Shown here in pieces: positions 6,477 through 15,653 of a DNA stretch of 35,008 nt. This DNA is from Verrucomicrobiota bacterium (lineage in GTDB: Bacteria > Verrucomicrobiota > Verrucomicrobiia > Limisphaerales > UBA8199), in the NCBI GenBank assembly GCA_029974925.1, contig JARKQH010000371.1:1-35008 (forward strand). The letters run 5' to 3'. The first letter of the stretch is position 1. The number at the start of each line of letters is the position of its first letter. The notes below the pieces were generated by a model, which worked only from the letters and a program-made list of their open reading frames with translations, ran no database searches and was not told the DNA's origin. Position numbers and translations under genes: made by a program.

Positions 6477-8002
6477 GGCCGGTGCTTGGGGTTCAACGTT
6501 CGAGCCTTGGCCTGCGTTGGGCCCGGGGCCGTTCGGCGTTTTGGCGGCTGCGTTTTGGGCGGTGGAGGTCCGCCTTCTGGCTGCTGCTCTGGCTGCCCGC
6601 GTTGGTCCAGGCGGCATCGAAGCCGGTGCTGGTCCATTACATGCCATGGTATGTCGCCAAGCCTTACAGCGCCGTCTGGGGCTGGCATTGGACGATGAAC
6701 CATTACAACCCGGATGCGCTGAACCCTGACGGCACCCGTCCGATCGCTTCCTGGTACTATCCCCTTATCGGCCCCTATGATTCCGCCGACCCGGTCGTTC
6801 TCGAATACCATGTTCTGTTGATGCGGCTTGGCGGCGTGGATGGGGTGATCGCCGACTGGTACGGGATGGACAACTACCTCGATTATGGAACGATCAACCA
6901 GCGCACCCTGGCGCTGCGGACCTGGACCGAAAAGGCCGGCCTCATGTTTTGCCTGTGTTACGAGGACCGGACCATCCAACAGGAAGTCGCTGGCGGCTTC
7001 ATTACGGCCGCCAACGCGCTCGCCCACGCGCAGCGCACGCTGCTTTACGCCCAGACGAACTATTTTCAAACCCCGAATTATCTTCGCTGGAACACTCAAC
7101 CGGTGCTCCTCAACTTCGGCCCGCAGTATTTCAAGAACAGCGCCGACTGGCAGACCCTTTTCTCCGCCTTGGAACCGGCCTTCCGGCCGGCTTTTTTCAC
7201 GCTGGACAACCGCCTCGCCGCCGGGGCCGGGGCGTTTAACTGGCCGCCCATGTGGCTCACCCAGGCCAACGGCGGCGTTCTATCGGTGACGCAGCTTCTC
7301 ACCTACCTGGCCGGCTTTGAACAAAAGGCCTCGGTTGAGAGCTGGCCGGCCTTTGTCTCGAGCGCTTTTCCGCGCTTTCACGACATTTATCAGCAGGCGG
7401 GGGTCGGGTCCTCCTACGGCTTTCTGGACGACCGCAACGGCGACACCTTCCGCCTGACCCTTGGCCGGGCTTTTACCAACACTGCCGCCCTGGTGCAGGT
7501 GGTGACGTGGAACGACTTTGGCGAAGGCACGATCGTCGAGCCCACGCGGGAATACGGCTACCGCGACCTTGGGATGCTGCAGGACTTCCGCCGCCAGTAC
7601 CTTAACCCTGCTTTTTCCCGGACGACCAATGACCTTGCGCTGCCCTGGCGGGTGTACCAGTCGCGCCGGGCGCATGCGGGCAATGCGGTTGTTGCCGCCG
7701 AACTGGACGCCATTTTTGACAACCTGGTGTCGGGGGACCTGGCCCTGGCTGCGGCCCGGCTGACGGCGCTTGAGAGTTCGCGCCCGCTCATCCATTCCGT
7801 TGCTCTCAACGGACAGTCGCTGCGTTTCTCGGCCGGGGGATACCTTGCGGCGTCCGGACTGGAGATCCAAACCTCAACCACCGCCGCCCCCGACTCGTGG
7901 CAAACCGCCGCCACCCTGCCGGTTGGCACGGCGCCGGTCCTGTTCACCACCAACCTTTCGGCCGGAACTCCCGCCCTGTTCTTCCGGCTGAGGAACCGCT
8001 AA
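6473..8002 (+). CDS. GH71/GH99-like glycoside hydrolase, secreted
   Basis: The ATG at 6473 overlaps the preceding stop (ATGA, 6473-6476) and gives 509 residues. The frame is open further upstream only inside the previous gene. A basic N-terminus and hydrophobic segment (FWLLLWLPALVQA, about 35-48) form the export signal. The catalytic domain starts at KPVLVHYMPWY and shows the family pattern WGWHWTMNHYNP, GPYDSADPVVLEYH and GVDGVIADWYG. Near the C-terminal end of the barrel is VTWNDFGEGTIVEP (residues 344-357). The 'WND-GE' signature is GH71-like; GH99 enzymes carry 'NEWHEG' there. GH71 members are alpha-1,3-glucanases and GH99 members endo-mannosidases, so the substrate cannot be fixed. A C-terminal beta domain (about 435-509) resembles that of the upstream protein. 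Confidence 0.85.
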   Translation: MRPVLGVQRSSLGLRWARGRSAFWRLRFGRWRSAFWLLLWLPALVQAASKPVLVHYMPWYVAKPYSAVWGWHWTMNHYNPDALNPDGTRPIASWYYPLIGPYDSADPVVLEYHVLLMRLGGVDGVIADWYGMDNYLDYGTINQRTLALRTWTEKAGLMFCLCYEDRTIQQEVAGGFITAANALAHAQRTLLYAQTNYFQTPNYLRWNTQPVLLNFGPQYFKNSADWQTLFSALEPAFRPAFFTLDNRLAAGAGAFNWPPMWLTQANGGVLSVTQLLTYLAGFEQKASVESWPAFVSSAFPRFHDIYQQAGVGSSYGFLDDRNGDTFRLTLGRAFTNTAALVQVVTWNDFGEGTIVEPTREYGYRDLGMLQDFRRQYLNPAFSRTTNDLALPWRVYQSRRAHAGNAVVAAELDAIFDNLVSGDLALAAARLTALESSRPLIHSVALNGQSLRFSAGGYLAASGLEIQTSTTAAPDSWQTAATLPVGTAPVLFTTNLSAGTPALFFRLRNR

Positions 8003-8080
8003 CGCTGCCGCGATGACGCCGGGCCCCAGGCTTTGATTTTGTGCTCGAATTTTTCCGCGTTTTGTGCCGTCATTCCTCTC

Positions 8081-9406
8081 ATGAAACAATCTGAACATGC
8101 CCGCCGCATCACGCGCCGCCATTTTCTTGCCGCCAGCACACTGGCGGTCGCGGCTCCGACCCTCATCCCCGCCTCCGCTTTGGGCCGTGGCGGCCAGCCG
8201 CCGCCCTCCGAGCGCATCACCATGGGTGTGCTGGGATGGGGAATGATGGGGCCCGGCAATACCGACGCCTTCCTCGGGCAGAAAGACTGCCAGATTCTGG
8301 CCGCGTGCGACGTGGATCAAAAGCACCTCGAGGCGGCGGTCAATCGCATCAACAAGCATTACCAGAACCAGGACTGCAAGGCGTACAAGGATTACCGGGA
8401 GCTGATGGCCCGAAAGGACCTGGATACGGTCATGCTCGCTCTGCCGGACAACTGGCACGCTCTCACCGCGGTCGAGGCCGCCCGGCAGAAGAAGGACATT
8501 TACGGCGAAAAACCCCTCGCCCGCACCATTGCCGAACAGCAGGCCATCGTGAAAGCCGTGCAGGCCAACCAGCGAATCTGGCAGACCGGCTCCTGGCAAA
8601 GGTCCCAGGCCCCCTTCCGCAAAGCCGCGGAAATCGTCCGCAACGGCTTGATCGGCAAGGTCAAGCGGGTCGAAGTCGGCCTGCCCGCCGGCCATCATGA
8701 TTTCGCCGGGACGAAGAACTTCATGACGCCTTCGGACCCGCCACCCGAGCTGGACTACGACTTCTGGATCGGGCCCTCCCAAATGGAGCCTTACATCAAA
8801 GGGCGTGTCCACATGAACTGGCGCTGGAACTACAACATCGGCGGCGGCCAGCTCCTGGACTGGATCGGCCATCACTGCGACATTGCCCACTGGGGGTTGG
8901 ACGCTGATAACTCAGGGCCGTCTGAAGTCGAAGGGACCGGGGAGTTTCCTCCCAAGGACGCCGTTTGGAACACCTGCACCAAATACCGGATCACCTGCAA
9001 GTATCCAAACGATGTGGAGCTGGTGATTGCAGGCGGCCACCCGGACATTCGCGGCGGCACCAAATGGATCGGCACCGACGGCTGGGTGTGGGTGGACCGA
9101 GGGGGTTTTGACGCCTCCAACACGGACTGGTTTGCCCAAATTCCGCCCGAGAAATACCAGGTCAAGCTCTATCGGTCCGACAGCCACCACCGCAATTTCC
9201 TGGACTGCGTCAAGTCGCGCAAACCGACCATCACACCGGTTGAGACGGCTCATCACTCGGCCATTCCGGGACATCTCGGTCTGATCGCCATGCTGGTCGG
9301 CCGCAAAATCAAGTGGGATGTTGCGACCGAAACCATTATCGGCGACACCGAGGCGTCCAAACTGCTGACCCGGCCCTATCGGGCGCCGTGGAAGCTCCCG
9401 GCCTAG
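8081..9406 (+). CDS. Gfo/Idh/MocA family oxidoreductase with Tat signal
   Basis: The 441-residue protein starts at the ATG at 8081; an upstream TTG (8033) would bury the signal peptide. The Tat motif is TRRHFLAAS (Arg12-Arg13), followed by an Ala-rich hydrophobic stretch. The Rossmann domain begins at ITMGVLGWGMMGPG. The family's EKP motif is Glu143-Lys144-Pro145. The C-terminal alpha/beta domain contains GGGQLLDWIGHHCDIAHWGL, with the His pair expected for sugar binding. Exported members of this family in Verrucomicrobiota and Planctomycetota act on sugars or sugar acids, probably redox-modifying glycan fragments. It lies between a glycoside hydrolase and a polysaccharide-lyase-like gene, which fits that role. 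The substrate is unknown. Confidence 0.92.
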   Translation: MKQSEHARRITRRHFLAASTLAVAAPTLIPASALGRGGQPPPSERITMGVLGWGMMGPGNTDAFLGQKDCQILAACDVDQKHLEAAVNRINKHYQNQDCKAYKDYRELMARKDLDTVMLALPDNWHALTAVEAARQKKDIYGEKPLARTIAEQQAIVKAVQANQRIWQTGSWQRSQAPFRKAAEIVRNGLIGKVKRVEVGLPAGHHDFAGTKNFMTPSDPPPELDYDFWIGPSQMEPYIKGRVHMNWRWNYNIGGGQLLDWIGHHCDIAHWGLDADNSGPSEVEGTGEFPPKDAVWNTCTKYRITCKYPNDVELVIAGGHPDIRGGTKWIGTDGWVWVDRGGFDASNTDWFAQIPPEKYQVKLYRSDSHHRNFLDCVKSRKPTITPVETAHHSAIPGHLGLIAMLVGRKIKWDVATETIIGDTEASKLLTRPYRAPWKLPA

Positions 9407-9709
9407 CCAGGGAACCCTTGGCTTGGGACTGACGCGTGCCGGCCGAAAAACCTCCGGCTTCAGGCCGGGCTGGCCTTTCTGCTGCGTGCGGTTCGAAGTC
9501 CGATACGGGTCGCGGCCCGGTGCCGACCGCGAGCGGCCTTGACGCTTAGGGCGCCTTGACAGGGTGCCCCTGTCGGTGCTTTGGGTTCCGCCGGGCCGCA
9601 AGCCTTGGGCTGATTCCGGAAAACACTGTTTGAGGTGCCCATTAGGCTTGCGCATTACGGGCTTTTGAGACTAGAATGTAATGTAGTTAGTTTAACCACT
9701 GTTACTGGA
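9407..9709. other. Gene-free spacer with a small hairpin and AT-rich promoter-like patch
   Basis: No gene is supported here. A perfect 7-bp hairpin, GACAGGG-TGC-CCCTGTC, lies at 9558-9574, without a T-tract. An AT-rich patch at 9661-9700 stands out in GC-rich surroundings. It offers TTGAGA (9665-9670) and, 17 bp on, TAGTTT (9688-9693) as a weak -35/-10 pair for the pseudopilin gene that starts at 9710. The promoter reading is tentative because the -10 matches only part of the consensus. Confidence 0.35.
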
Positions 9710-10501
9710 ATGATGAATCGCAAGAGCCGCCCTCTGCCTTGCCAAACTCGGATGTGTGCTGTGAAAGAATCCTCCTTCCAAGGCGTTGTGCCCCGGCGGC
9801 GCGCCTTTACCTTGATTGAGTTGCTGGTTGTTATTGCAATCATAGCGATTCTGGCCGCCATGCTGCTGCCCGCCCTGGCCAATGCGAAACGCAAGGCCCA
9901 GCAGACCGGCTGTCTGAACAATCTCAGGCAAACCGGCATGGCCCTGCACATGTGGGTGGACGACAACAACGGCTGGCTTCCTCCCGGCGAGGGGTCCTCG
10001 TTTGGGCTCTGGCACGGGCAGCAAACCAGCTATAACCAGAACAGCCGGTCCGAACTCGTTTATTACCTGGCCACTTACATGGGGTACAAGGCGCCGGACA
10101 ACGTCACCCGCCTGGCGCCCGCCATGTTCTGCCCCGGCTACCAACGTTACAACGAGAACCGCGCCAGCACCACGATGTCGAATGTGATTGTTTATGTCCG
10201 CACGGTTCCCCGGCAAGCCGGTCTCACCAACGCCGACGGCAGCGTCGTGTTCGACCCTTTCGGATATCCCACCTACCAAGGCAACCCCCCGCTGCCGCCC
10301 CACCGTCTGAGCGAAATCGCGGGCGTCCGTCCCTTCACTGATGTGTTCTTCATGATGGACGCGGACCAAATCGCCTTTCCGACGGCGGGTTGGGTGGACG
10401 ATTTGCCCAAGCAGCCGGTTCACGGCCGGGTTCGCAATTACATTTTCTTTGATAACCACGTCGCGACCCGCCGCATCGGTCCAAGGGGCTCGCTGCAGTA
10501 G
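9710..10501 (+). CDS. Type II secretion-style pseudopilin (prepilin N-terminal cleavage/methylation domain)
   Basis: The 263-residue protein has a long leader followed by [34 protein letters not shown] split over the processing site. A prepilin peptidase would cut between Ala32 and Phe33, and the conserved mature Glu5 is Glu37. The hydrophobic helix anchors it in the inner membrane before assembly. The C-terminal half has a pilin-like ending, [15 protein letters not shown], resembling the H-X9-DG pattern of planctomycetal/verrucomicrobial proteins of this type. ATGs at 9710 and 9713 are both usable; a GTG at 9635 would make an implausibly long leader. Such proteins are abundant in this phylum and their partners are usually unlinked. 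The precise role is unknown. Confidence 0.9.
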   Translation: MMNRKSRPLPCQTRMCAVKESSFQGVVPRRRAFTLIELLVVIAIIAILAAMLLPALANAKRKAQQTGCLNNLRQTGMALHMWVDDNNGWLPPGEGSSFGLWHGQQTSYNQNSRSELVYYLATYMGYKAPDNVTRLAPAMFCPGYQRYNENRASTTMSNVIVYVRTVPRQAGLTNADGSVVFDPFGYPTYQGNPPLPPHRLSEIAGVRPFTDVFFMMDADQIAFPTAGWVDDLPKQPVHGRVRNYIFFDNHVATRRIGPRGSLQ

Positions 10502-10701
10502 CTCCACCGAATCCCGTTGCCCGCAGGAATCCGGCGTTGGATCATTCCCCCTCCATGTGCGGCGCGCGTACCCTTCCATCGGCCGAAGAATCGCGCCGCG
10601 CCTCACGGGGGCAGCGCCTGCGCAGTCTTTTGCCGCACAGGAGCGCCTCCTGGCTGAGGCCAGGCGCGCGAATCATCACCTCTCCGTCGCCCAACTCAAG
10701 C

Positions 10702-13700
10702 ATGCATTCCCTCCACCATCCCCTCACACGCCTCGTTGCAGCTCTTTGCTTTCTTGTGGCGACACTGTCCTCGGCTCCCGCCGCCGTCCCCGGCACGGGG
10801 CTGACCGGCGAGTATTTTGACAACAGCGATTTCAGCACCCTTCGGGCCACCCGAATTGATCCCGTCGTGGACTTCAACTGGGGCGCCGGGGCCCCCACCA
10901 ACACGATGGGAGCCGACACCTTCTCCGTGCGCTGGTCGGGCCAGATTGAGCCGGCATTTTCCGAAACCTACCTCTTCCATGTGACGGCCGACGACGGCGC
11001 TCGGCTTTGGGTGAACAACCGTCTTCTTTTCGCGCGCACCACCTACTCGGCGGCGGCCCTTGAAATGTGCGGTCGAATCAATCTGGTGGCCGGCCAGCGC
11101 TACAATATCGTGCTTGAATTCATTGAAGGGTCGGGTAACGCCCAAGTCCAGCTTGCGTGGTCCAGCCCCAGCCAGCCGAAGCAGATCATCCCCCAGGAGC
11201 GGCTTTATCCAACCCTCGCCACTCCTGAAGCCGGATCCATTCTTGCCGAGACCTGGCTCAATCTGCCGGGGACCAACCTTGCCGCCCTGACTTCGGCACC
11301 AAACTACCCCGCCCGGCCTGATGGCCGCGAATTTCTGACCAGCTTCGAAACCCTCCAGCCGGATTGGGCCGAGGACTATGGGATGCGTGTCTCCGGCTAC
11401 CTGCTCCCGCCCCGTGATGGAACTTACACGTTCGCGGTCGCCGGCGCGCATGCCACCCAGCTATTCCTCAGCCCCGACACGAATCCAGCCTCCAAACAAC
11501 TCATCGCCTCGAACAACACCCCCACCGGTCTCCGCCAGTTCAACTTTCTCCCGGGCCAGGTTTCCGCCCCGATCGCACTGAATGCACATACGAAGTATTA
11601 CGTCGAACTGCTTCACAAGGCCGGGACGGGTTCGGATCACTTTGCGGCCGCGTGGATCGAGCCGGGGGCTTCGAATTTCACCGTGATTCCCGCAAGCGCC
11701 CTCATTCCCGCAGGGCTCGACCGCGCCGCGCCCGCTCAAAACAACTACCTCGACACGCTCGCGGGGTCGCATCCGCGTTTGCTGGCCTCCAGCCAACGGT
11801 TCGAGTGGCTCAAGCGAACACTAGCCTCAAATTCCGTTCCCCAGCTCACCTCCTGGTGGGCCACCGTCAGCAATTCGGCCAGCTCGATGCTTTCTCAACC
11901 GGTCAACGTCTATAACCAGGACGTCCGGGGGACCATCCTCGCGGTCAGCCGGAGTGTGCTCGACCGGATGTACAAGCTGGGGCTGGCCTGGCGCATGACC
12001 GGCAACCCCATCTTCGCGGAACGCGCCTGGGCCGAACTGGAGCAGGTGGCGTCCACCAACTTTCCTGATTGGCATCCGGCACACTTTCTGGACACGGCGG
12101 AAATGACGCACGCATGCGCGATTGGCTACGATTGGCTCTACGATTACTGGGCCCAGCCGCGGCGCGATACGATCCGGACCGCCATCATCACCAAGGGTCT
12201 CACCCCCTCGCTCACGCTTTACACCAACAACTCGAGTTGGGTCGCCTCGTCGGCCAACAACTGGAACCTGGTCTGCAACGGCGGCATGATTCTGGGCGCG
12301 CTGGCGATCGGCGCTGAAAACGAACCGCTGGCTGAATATGTTTTGTTCAAGGCGGTCGCTTCGGCCCGGCTCGTCATGCGCCATTACACGACCGATAACG
12401 GTGGCTGGTATGAGGGGCCCGGCTACTGGGATTACACCACCGACTACAACATGCGCCTCATGGCCGGACTCGAATCGGCCCTCGGCTCCGACTTCGGCTT
12501 GAGCGCCGTGTCTTCCGTGTGGGAGACGGGCCTGAACCCGATCTACATGGTGGGCCCGCTAAAACTGTCCTTTAATTACGCGGATGGCGGCGCGGGCAAC
12601 ATGCGCGGGCCGCAACTCTTCTGGCTTGCCCGCCGGTATGGCCGTCCCGAGTTCAGTTGGCACGAGCGCAACAACGCGTCGGTCGAACCGCTGGATCTGC
12701 TCTGGTACGATGCCCGCGGTTCGGACCCCCAAACCACCGGCTTGCAACCCGACAACTATTTCCGCGGCCCGACCGGCACCACCCCCTATGCTCCCGCAGA
12801 TGCGCTGACGCTGCGATCGCGGTGGCAGGACACCGACGCCACCTTTGTGGGCACCAAGAGCGGTGAGCTGGGCGCCAGCCACGGCAATCTCGACGCCGGC
12901 AGTTTTGTGCTCGACGCCCTGGGCGTCCGCTGGGCTCATGACCTGGGCGGCGACGATTACGCCCTGCCGGGCTATTTTGGTTCCCAGCGCTGGACCTATT
13001 ACCGGATGCGCGCCGAGGGCCACAACACCCTGGTTATCAATCCCGGTTCCAACGCCGATCAAACGGTTGGCGCCAAACCCCCGGTCATCCTCTACACCTC
13101 CGAGCCAAACGCCGAGCGCAGCGCGGTTGTTATGGACCTGACCAGCGCCTATTCCGTGTCAAAGGTTTGGCGTGGAATTCAGCTCTTGCGAAACCGTCGC
13201 TGGGTGCTCGTCCAGGACGAAATCCGCGCCGGCGCGCCCGCCAACGTGTGGTGGTTCATGCACATTCATACCAACAGCGCGGTGACGATAGATCCGTCCG
13301 GAGCCTCGGCCATGCTGACCCAAGGCTCGGATCGTCTGTGGGTGCGCATTCTTCAAGGCGGCGGGTCCCTCGCCGTAAGCAACGCCGTCCCGCTCCCAAC
13401 CTCCCCGAATCCGGCCGGACAAAACCCGAACGCCAACTATCGCAAACTGGCAGTCAACCTCACCAATGTGACCGACACGACGTTGGCCGTTCTTTTCGTG
13501 CCGCTTTACCCGGCCGAAATTCCCCCGACCAATTTCCCGCCGATCCTGCCGCTGGCCGACTGGGGCGCGGCGGATACCAACGCGTTCGGCACTGTCTCAA
13601 ACCAGCCGCCCGTGGCCGTTTCCGCCCAAATCGCCGCGGGCGCGGGCACCTACCGCGACATTGATCTTCGCGCCCTTGCCTCGGACGTGGAGACTCCGGC

Positions 13701-15624
13701 CGACCGACTCGTGTTTACCGTGTTCCAGCCCGCCAACGGGACTGTTTCCCTGCTCGCCGATGGTCACACGGCCCGATTCAGTCCCTCGCCGGGGTTTACC
13801 GGTCTCGCATCGTTCCAGTTTACCGTCGCGGATACCTGGCCTGATGCGCGCCTGATGGCTCACTTCGATTTCGAGCCGCCAGAGGACACCCTTGATGGCG
13901 CCATCACCGACCGTTCAAGTCGGGCCGTTCCCGGCATTCTTACCACCGTCGGTTCCGGAACCAATTACCTTTCGACGGATACGCCGCCGCAGCTTGGTTC
14001 CCGCTCGACTCAATCCTTGCTCCTGCGGGAGGCCGGCGACTTCAACGGTTCACGCCTGGTCGCCTCCGTTTACCCGGCGGACCTGGATTTCAATCGGGAC
14101 GACTGGACATTGAGCGCCTGGTTCAAGCGGGTCTCCACCACCAACGACGATTTTCTGTTTTATATCGGAAACAGTGACGGCTTTGGCTCCCCCGACGAAT
14201 TCCAGGTCTATGGGCCATCGGGGCAAAACTCGCTGGCACTTCGCCATTATATCGCCACCACGACCACCGATGCCGACCTCTCGGTTGCCGGTGTCATCCC
14301 CAACCAGTGGTACCACGCTGCCGTCACCTTCCGTGCCACTTCGGGGAACACGGGTGAAATCGCGTTTTACCTGAATGGCAACCTGGCCGGTTCTGATTCG
14401 TCCGTAACTCTCAACATGGTTTCGGGCTCGTCAGCCGTGTTCGGCGGCCACATGTCGTCCACTTTCGCGGTCAACCGTTGGTTCAATGGCCTGATTGACG
14501 ACGCCGCCATCTTCCGCGGGGCGCTGTCCGCGCAGGAAATTTCGCGCCTGATCTCCCTGCCCGCCGCCTACCTCGGCGGGGCCCGCGCCACCAACACCGT
14601 TTTTCTTAATGTGCTGCCGCCCAACCACCCCCCGGCCTTCGCAAGCCCGTTCAACCTCACGACCATCGCCGGCGCGCAACTCTTGTGGCCTGTGCCCGCC
14701 ACGGATCCGGACTCTCCGCCGCAACGACTCACTTTCACGCTGCTGAGTGCCCCCCCTGGCGCGACCATTGACCCCGGCTCGGGCGTCATCTCGTGGCGGC
14801 CCGCCGTGGCCCAAGCCGGGACAACCGGGGTGTTCCAAGTCGTCGCCACTGAAGGGGGCTGGCTCACGAATCTGGCACCGGAAGCGGATGCCTATGTCCG
14901 CGATGGAAGCTATGCGTCCCTGAACTTTGGCTCAGACCCGCTGCTTACGGTTAAACTGGGCGCCAGCGGTCTTGCCCGGGAATCCTACCTGCGCTTCCCG
15001 GCGCCCTTGATGCCCGGATCGCTGGCCGATGCGGTGCTGCAACTAACCCCCGTCGCCACCAACTTCCCCGCCGTTCATCTGCTGGGCGTTGTGACCAACG
15101 ACACTTGGAGCGAATCCAGCCTCACTTGGAACAACCGCCCGGCTTCTTCCACCGTTCTCGCCGGTTGGACGGCCCACGCCGGCGTCCCCATCCAGGTGCC
15201 GCTGACTTCCCTGTACGCGCAGGAACAGGTCGGTGATGGGCTTATCTCGCTGCGGATTTACGCCACCAACACCACCAGCGATGGACGAGTGGATTATGCC
15301 TCGCGTGAAAACTCCCCTGCCCTCGCCCCCCGCCTCATGGTGACCAGCACCAATTGGTCGGCGCTTGGCTCCACGCAGACCTTCCTCGTGTCCGTTCTTG
15401 CCGCACAACCGCCCCGCCTGGTCCCTGCCGGCATCCACAACGGCGCCTTCCACCTTCGGGTCAGTGGCGATGCCGGGCCGGATTACACGGTCCAGGTATC
15501 CACCAACCTCCTGCAGTGGACCACGCTGCTAACCACCAACCCTTTCACCGTTCCCTTTACCATCGCCGATCCCATTTCGACGAACTGGCCCGCCCGGTTT
15601 TACCGCGCCCTGCTCGGCCCCTGA
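10702..15624 (+). CDS. Giant secreted heparinase II/III-like protein with PA14, Ig-like, LamG and DNRLRE modules
   Basis: The start is the ATG at 10702 (signal peptide LTRLVAALCFLVATLSSAPAA), giving 1640 residues; upstream in-frame sequence looks non-coding. Modules in order are: PA14 (about 33-172, GLTGEYFDN and ADDGARLWVNN); a second PA14-like domain (about 180-335); the heparinase II/III alpha toroid (about 355-630, ANNWNLVCNGGMI and GWYEGPGYWDY); its beta-sandwich (about 690-930, SHGNLDAGSFVLDALG and RAEGHNTLVINPG, His774); a cadherin/Ig-like domain (about 970-1045); LamG (about 1050-1270); an He_PIG-like Ig domain; a DNRLRE/CBM96-like domain (about 1365-1540, SYLRFP and WNNRPAS); and a C-terminal beta domain. 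The family contains glycosaminoglycan and alginate lyases. The likely role is extracellular beta-elimination of a uronic-acid polysaccharide. The exact substrate is unknown. Confidence 0.88.
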   Translation: MHSLHHPLTRLVAALCFLVATLSSAPAAVPGTGLTGEYFDNSDFSTLRATRIDPVVDFNWGAGAPTNTMGADTFSVRWSGQIEPAFSETYLFHVTADDGARLWVNNRLLFARTTYSAAALEMCGRINLVAGQRYNIVLEFIEGSGNAQVQLAWSSPSQPKQIIPQERLYPTLATPEAGSILAETWLNLPGTNLAALTSAPNYPARPDGREFLTSFETLQPDWAEDYGMRVSGYLLPPRDGTYTFAVAGAHATQLFLSPDTNPASKQLIASNNTPTGLRQFNFLPGQVSAPIALNAHTKYYVELLHKAGTGSDHFAAAWIEPGASNFTVIPASALIPAGLDRAAPAQNNYLDTLAGSHPRLLASSQRFEWLKRTLASNSVPQLTSWWATVSNSASSMLSQPVNVYNQDVRGTILAVSRSVLDRMYKLGLAWRMTGNPIFAERAWAELEQVASTNFPDWHPAHFLDTAEMTHACAIGYDWLYDYWAQPRRDTIRTAIITKGLTPSLTLYTNNSSWVASSANNWNLVCNGGMILGALAIGAENEPLAEYVLFKAVASARLVMRHYTTDNGGWYEGPGYWDYTTDYNMRLMAGLESALGSDFGLSAVSSVWETGLNPIYMVGPLKLSFNYADGGAGNMRGPQLFWLARRYGRPEFSWHERNNASVEPLDLLWYDARGSDPQTTGLQPDNYFRGPTGTTPYAPADALTLRSRWQDTDATFVGTKSGELGASHGNLDAGSFVLDALGVRWAHDLGGDDYALPGYFGSQRWTYYRMRAEGHNTLVINPGSNADQTVGAKPPVILYTSEPNAERSAVVMDLTSAYSVSKVWRGIQLLRNRRWVLVQDEIRAGAPANVWWFMHIHTNSAVTIDPSGASAMLTQGSDRLWVRILQGGGSLAVSNAVPLPTSPNPAGQNPNANYRKLAVNLTNVTDTTLAVLFVPLYPAEIPPTNFPPILPLADWGAADTNAFGTVSNQPPVAVSAQIAAGAGTYRDIDLRALASDVETPADRLVFTVFQPANGTVSLLADGHTARFSPSPGFTGLASFQFTVADTWPDARLMAHFDFEPPEDTLDGAITDRSSRAVPGILTTVGSGTNYLSTDTPPQLGSRSTQSLLLREAGDFNGSRLVASVYPADLDFNRDDWTLSAWFKRVSTTNDDFLFYIGNSDGFGSPDEFQVYGPSGQNSLALRHYIATTTTDADLSVAGVIPNQWYHAAVTFRATSGNTGEIAFYLNGNLAGSDSSVTLNMVSGSSAVFGGHMSSTFAVNRWFNGLIDDAAIFRGALSAQEISRLISLPAAYLGGARATNTVFLNVLPPNHPPAFASPFNLTTIAGAQLLWPVPATDPDSPPQRLTFTLLSAPPGATIDPGSGVISWRPAVAQAGTTGVFQVVATEGGWLTNLAPEADAYVRDGSYASLNFGSDPLLTVKLGASGLARESYLRFPAPLMPGSLADAVLQLTPVATNFPAVHLLGVVTNDTWSESSLTWNNRPASSTVLAGWTAHAGVPIQVPLTSLYAQEQVGDGLISLRIYATNTTSDGRVDYASRENSPALAPRLMVTSTNWSALGSTQTFLVSVLAAQPPRLVPAGIHNGAFHLRVSGDAGPDYTVQVSTNLLQWTTLLTTNPFTVPFTIADPISTNWPARFYRALLGP

Positions 15625-15653
15625 CCAGCCCGCCAGGCGAGGCCGCCCCCGGT

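Noticed and set aside
7874-8890. 338-codon open frame on the minus strand over the Gfo/Idh gene
   Set aside because: It is antisense to a complete oxidoreductase with Tat and EKP motifs; the composition is that of a GC-driven shadow frame.
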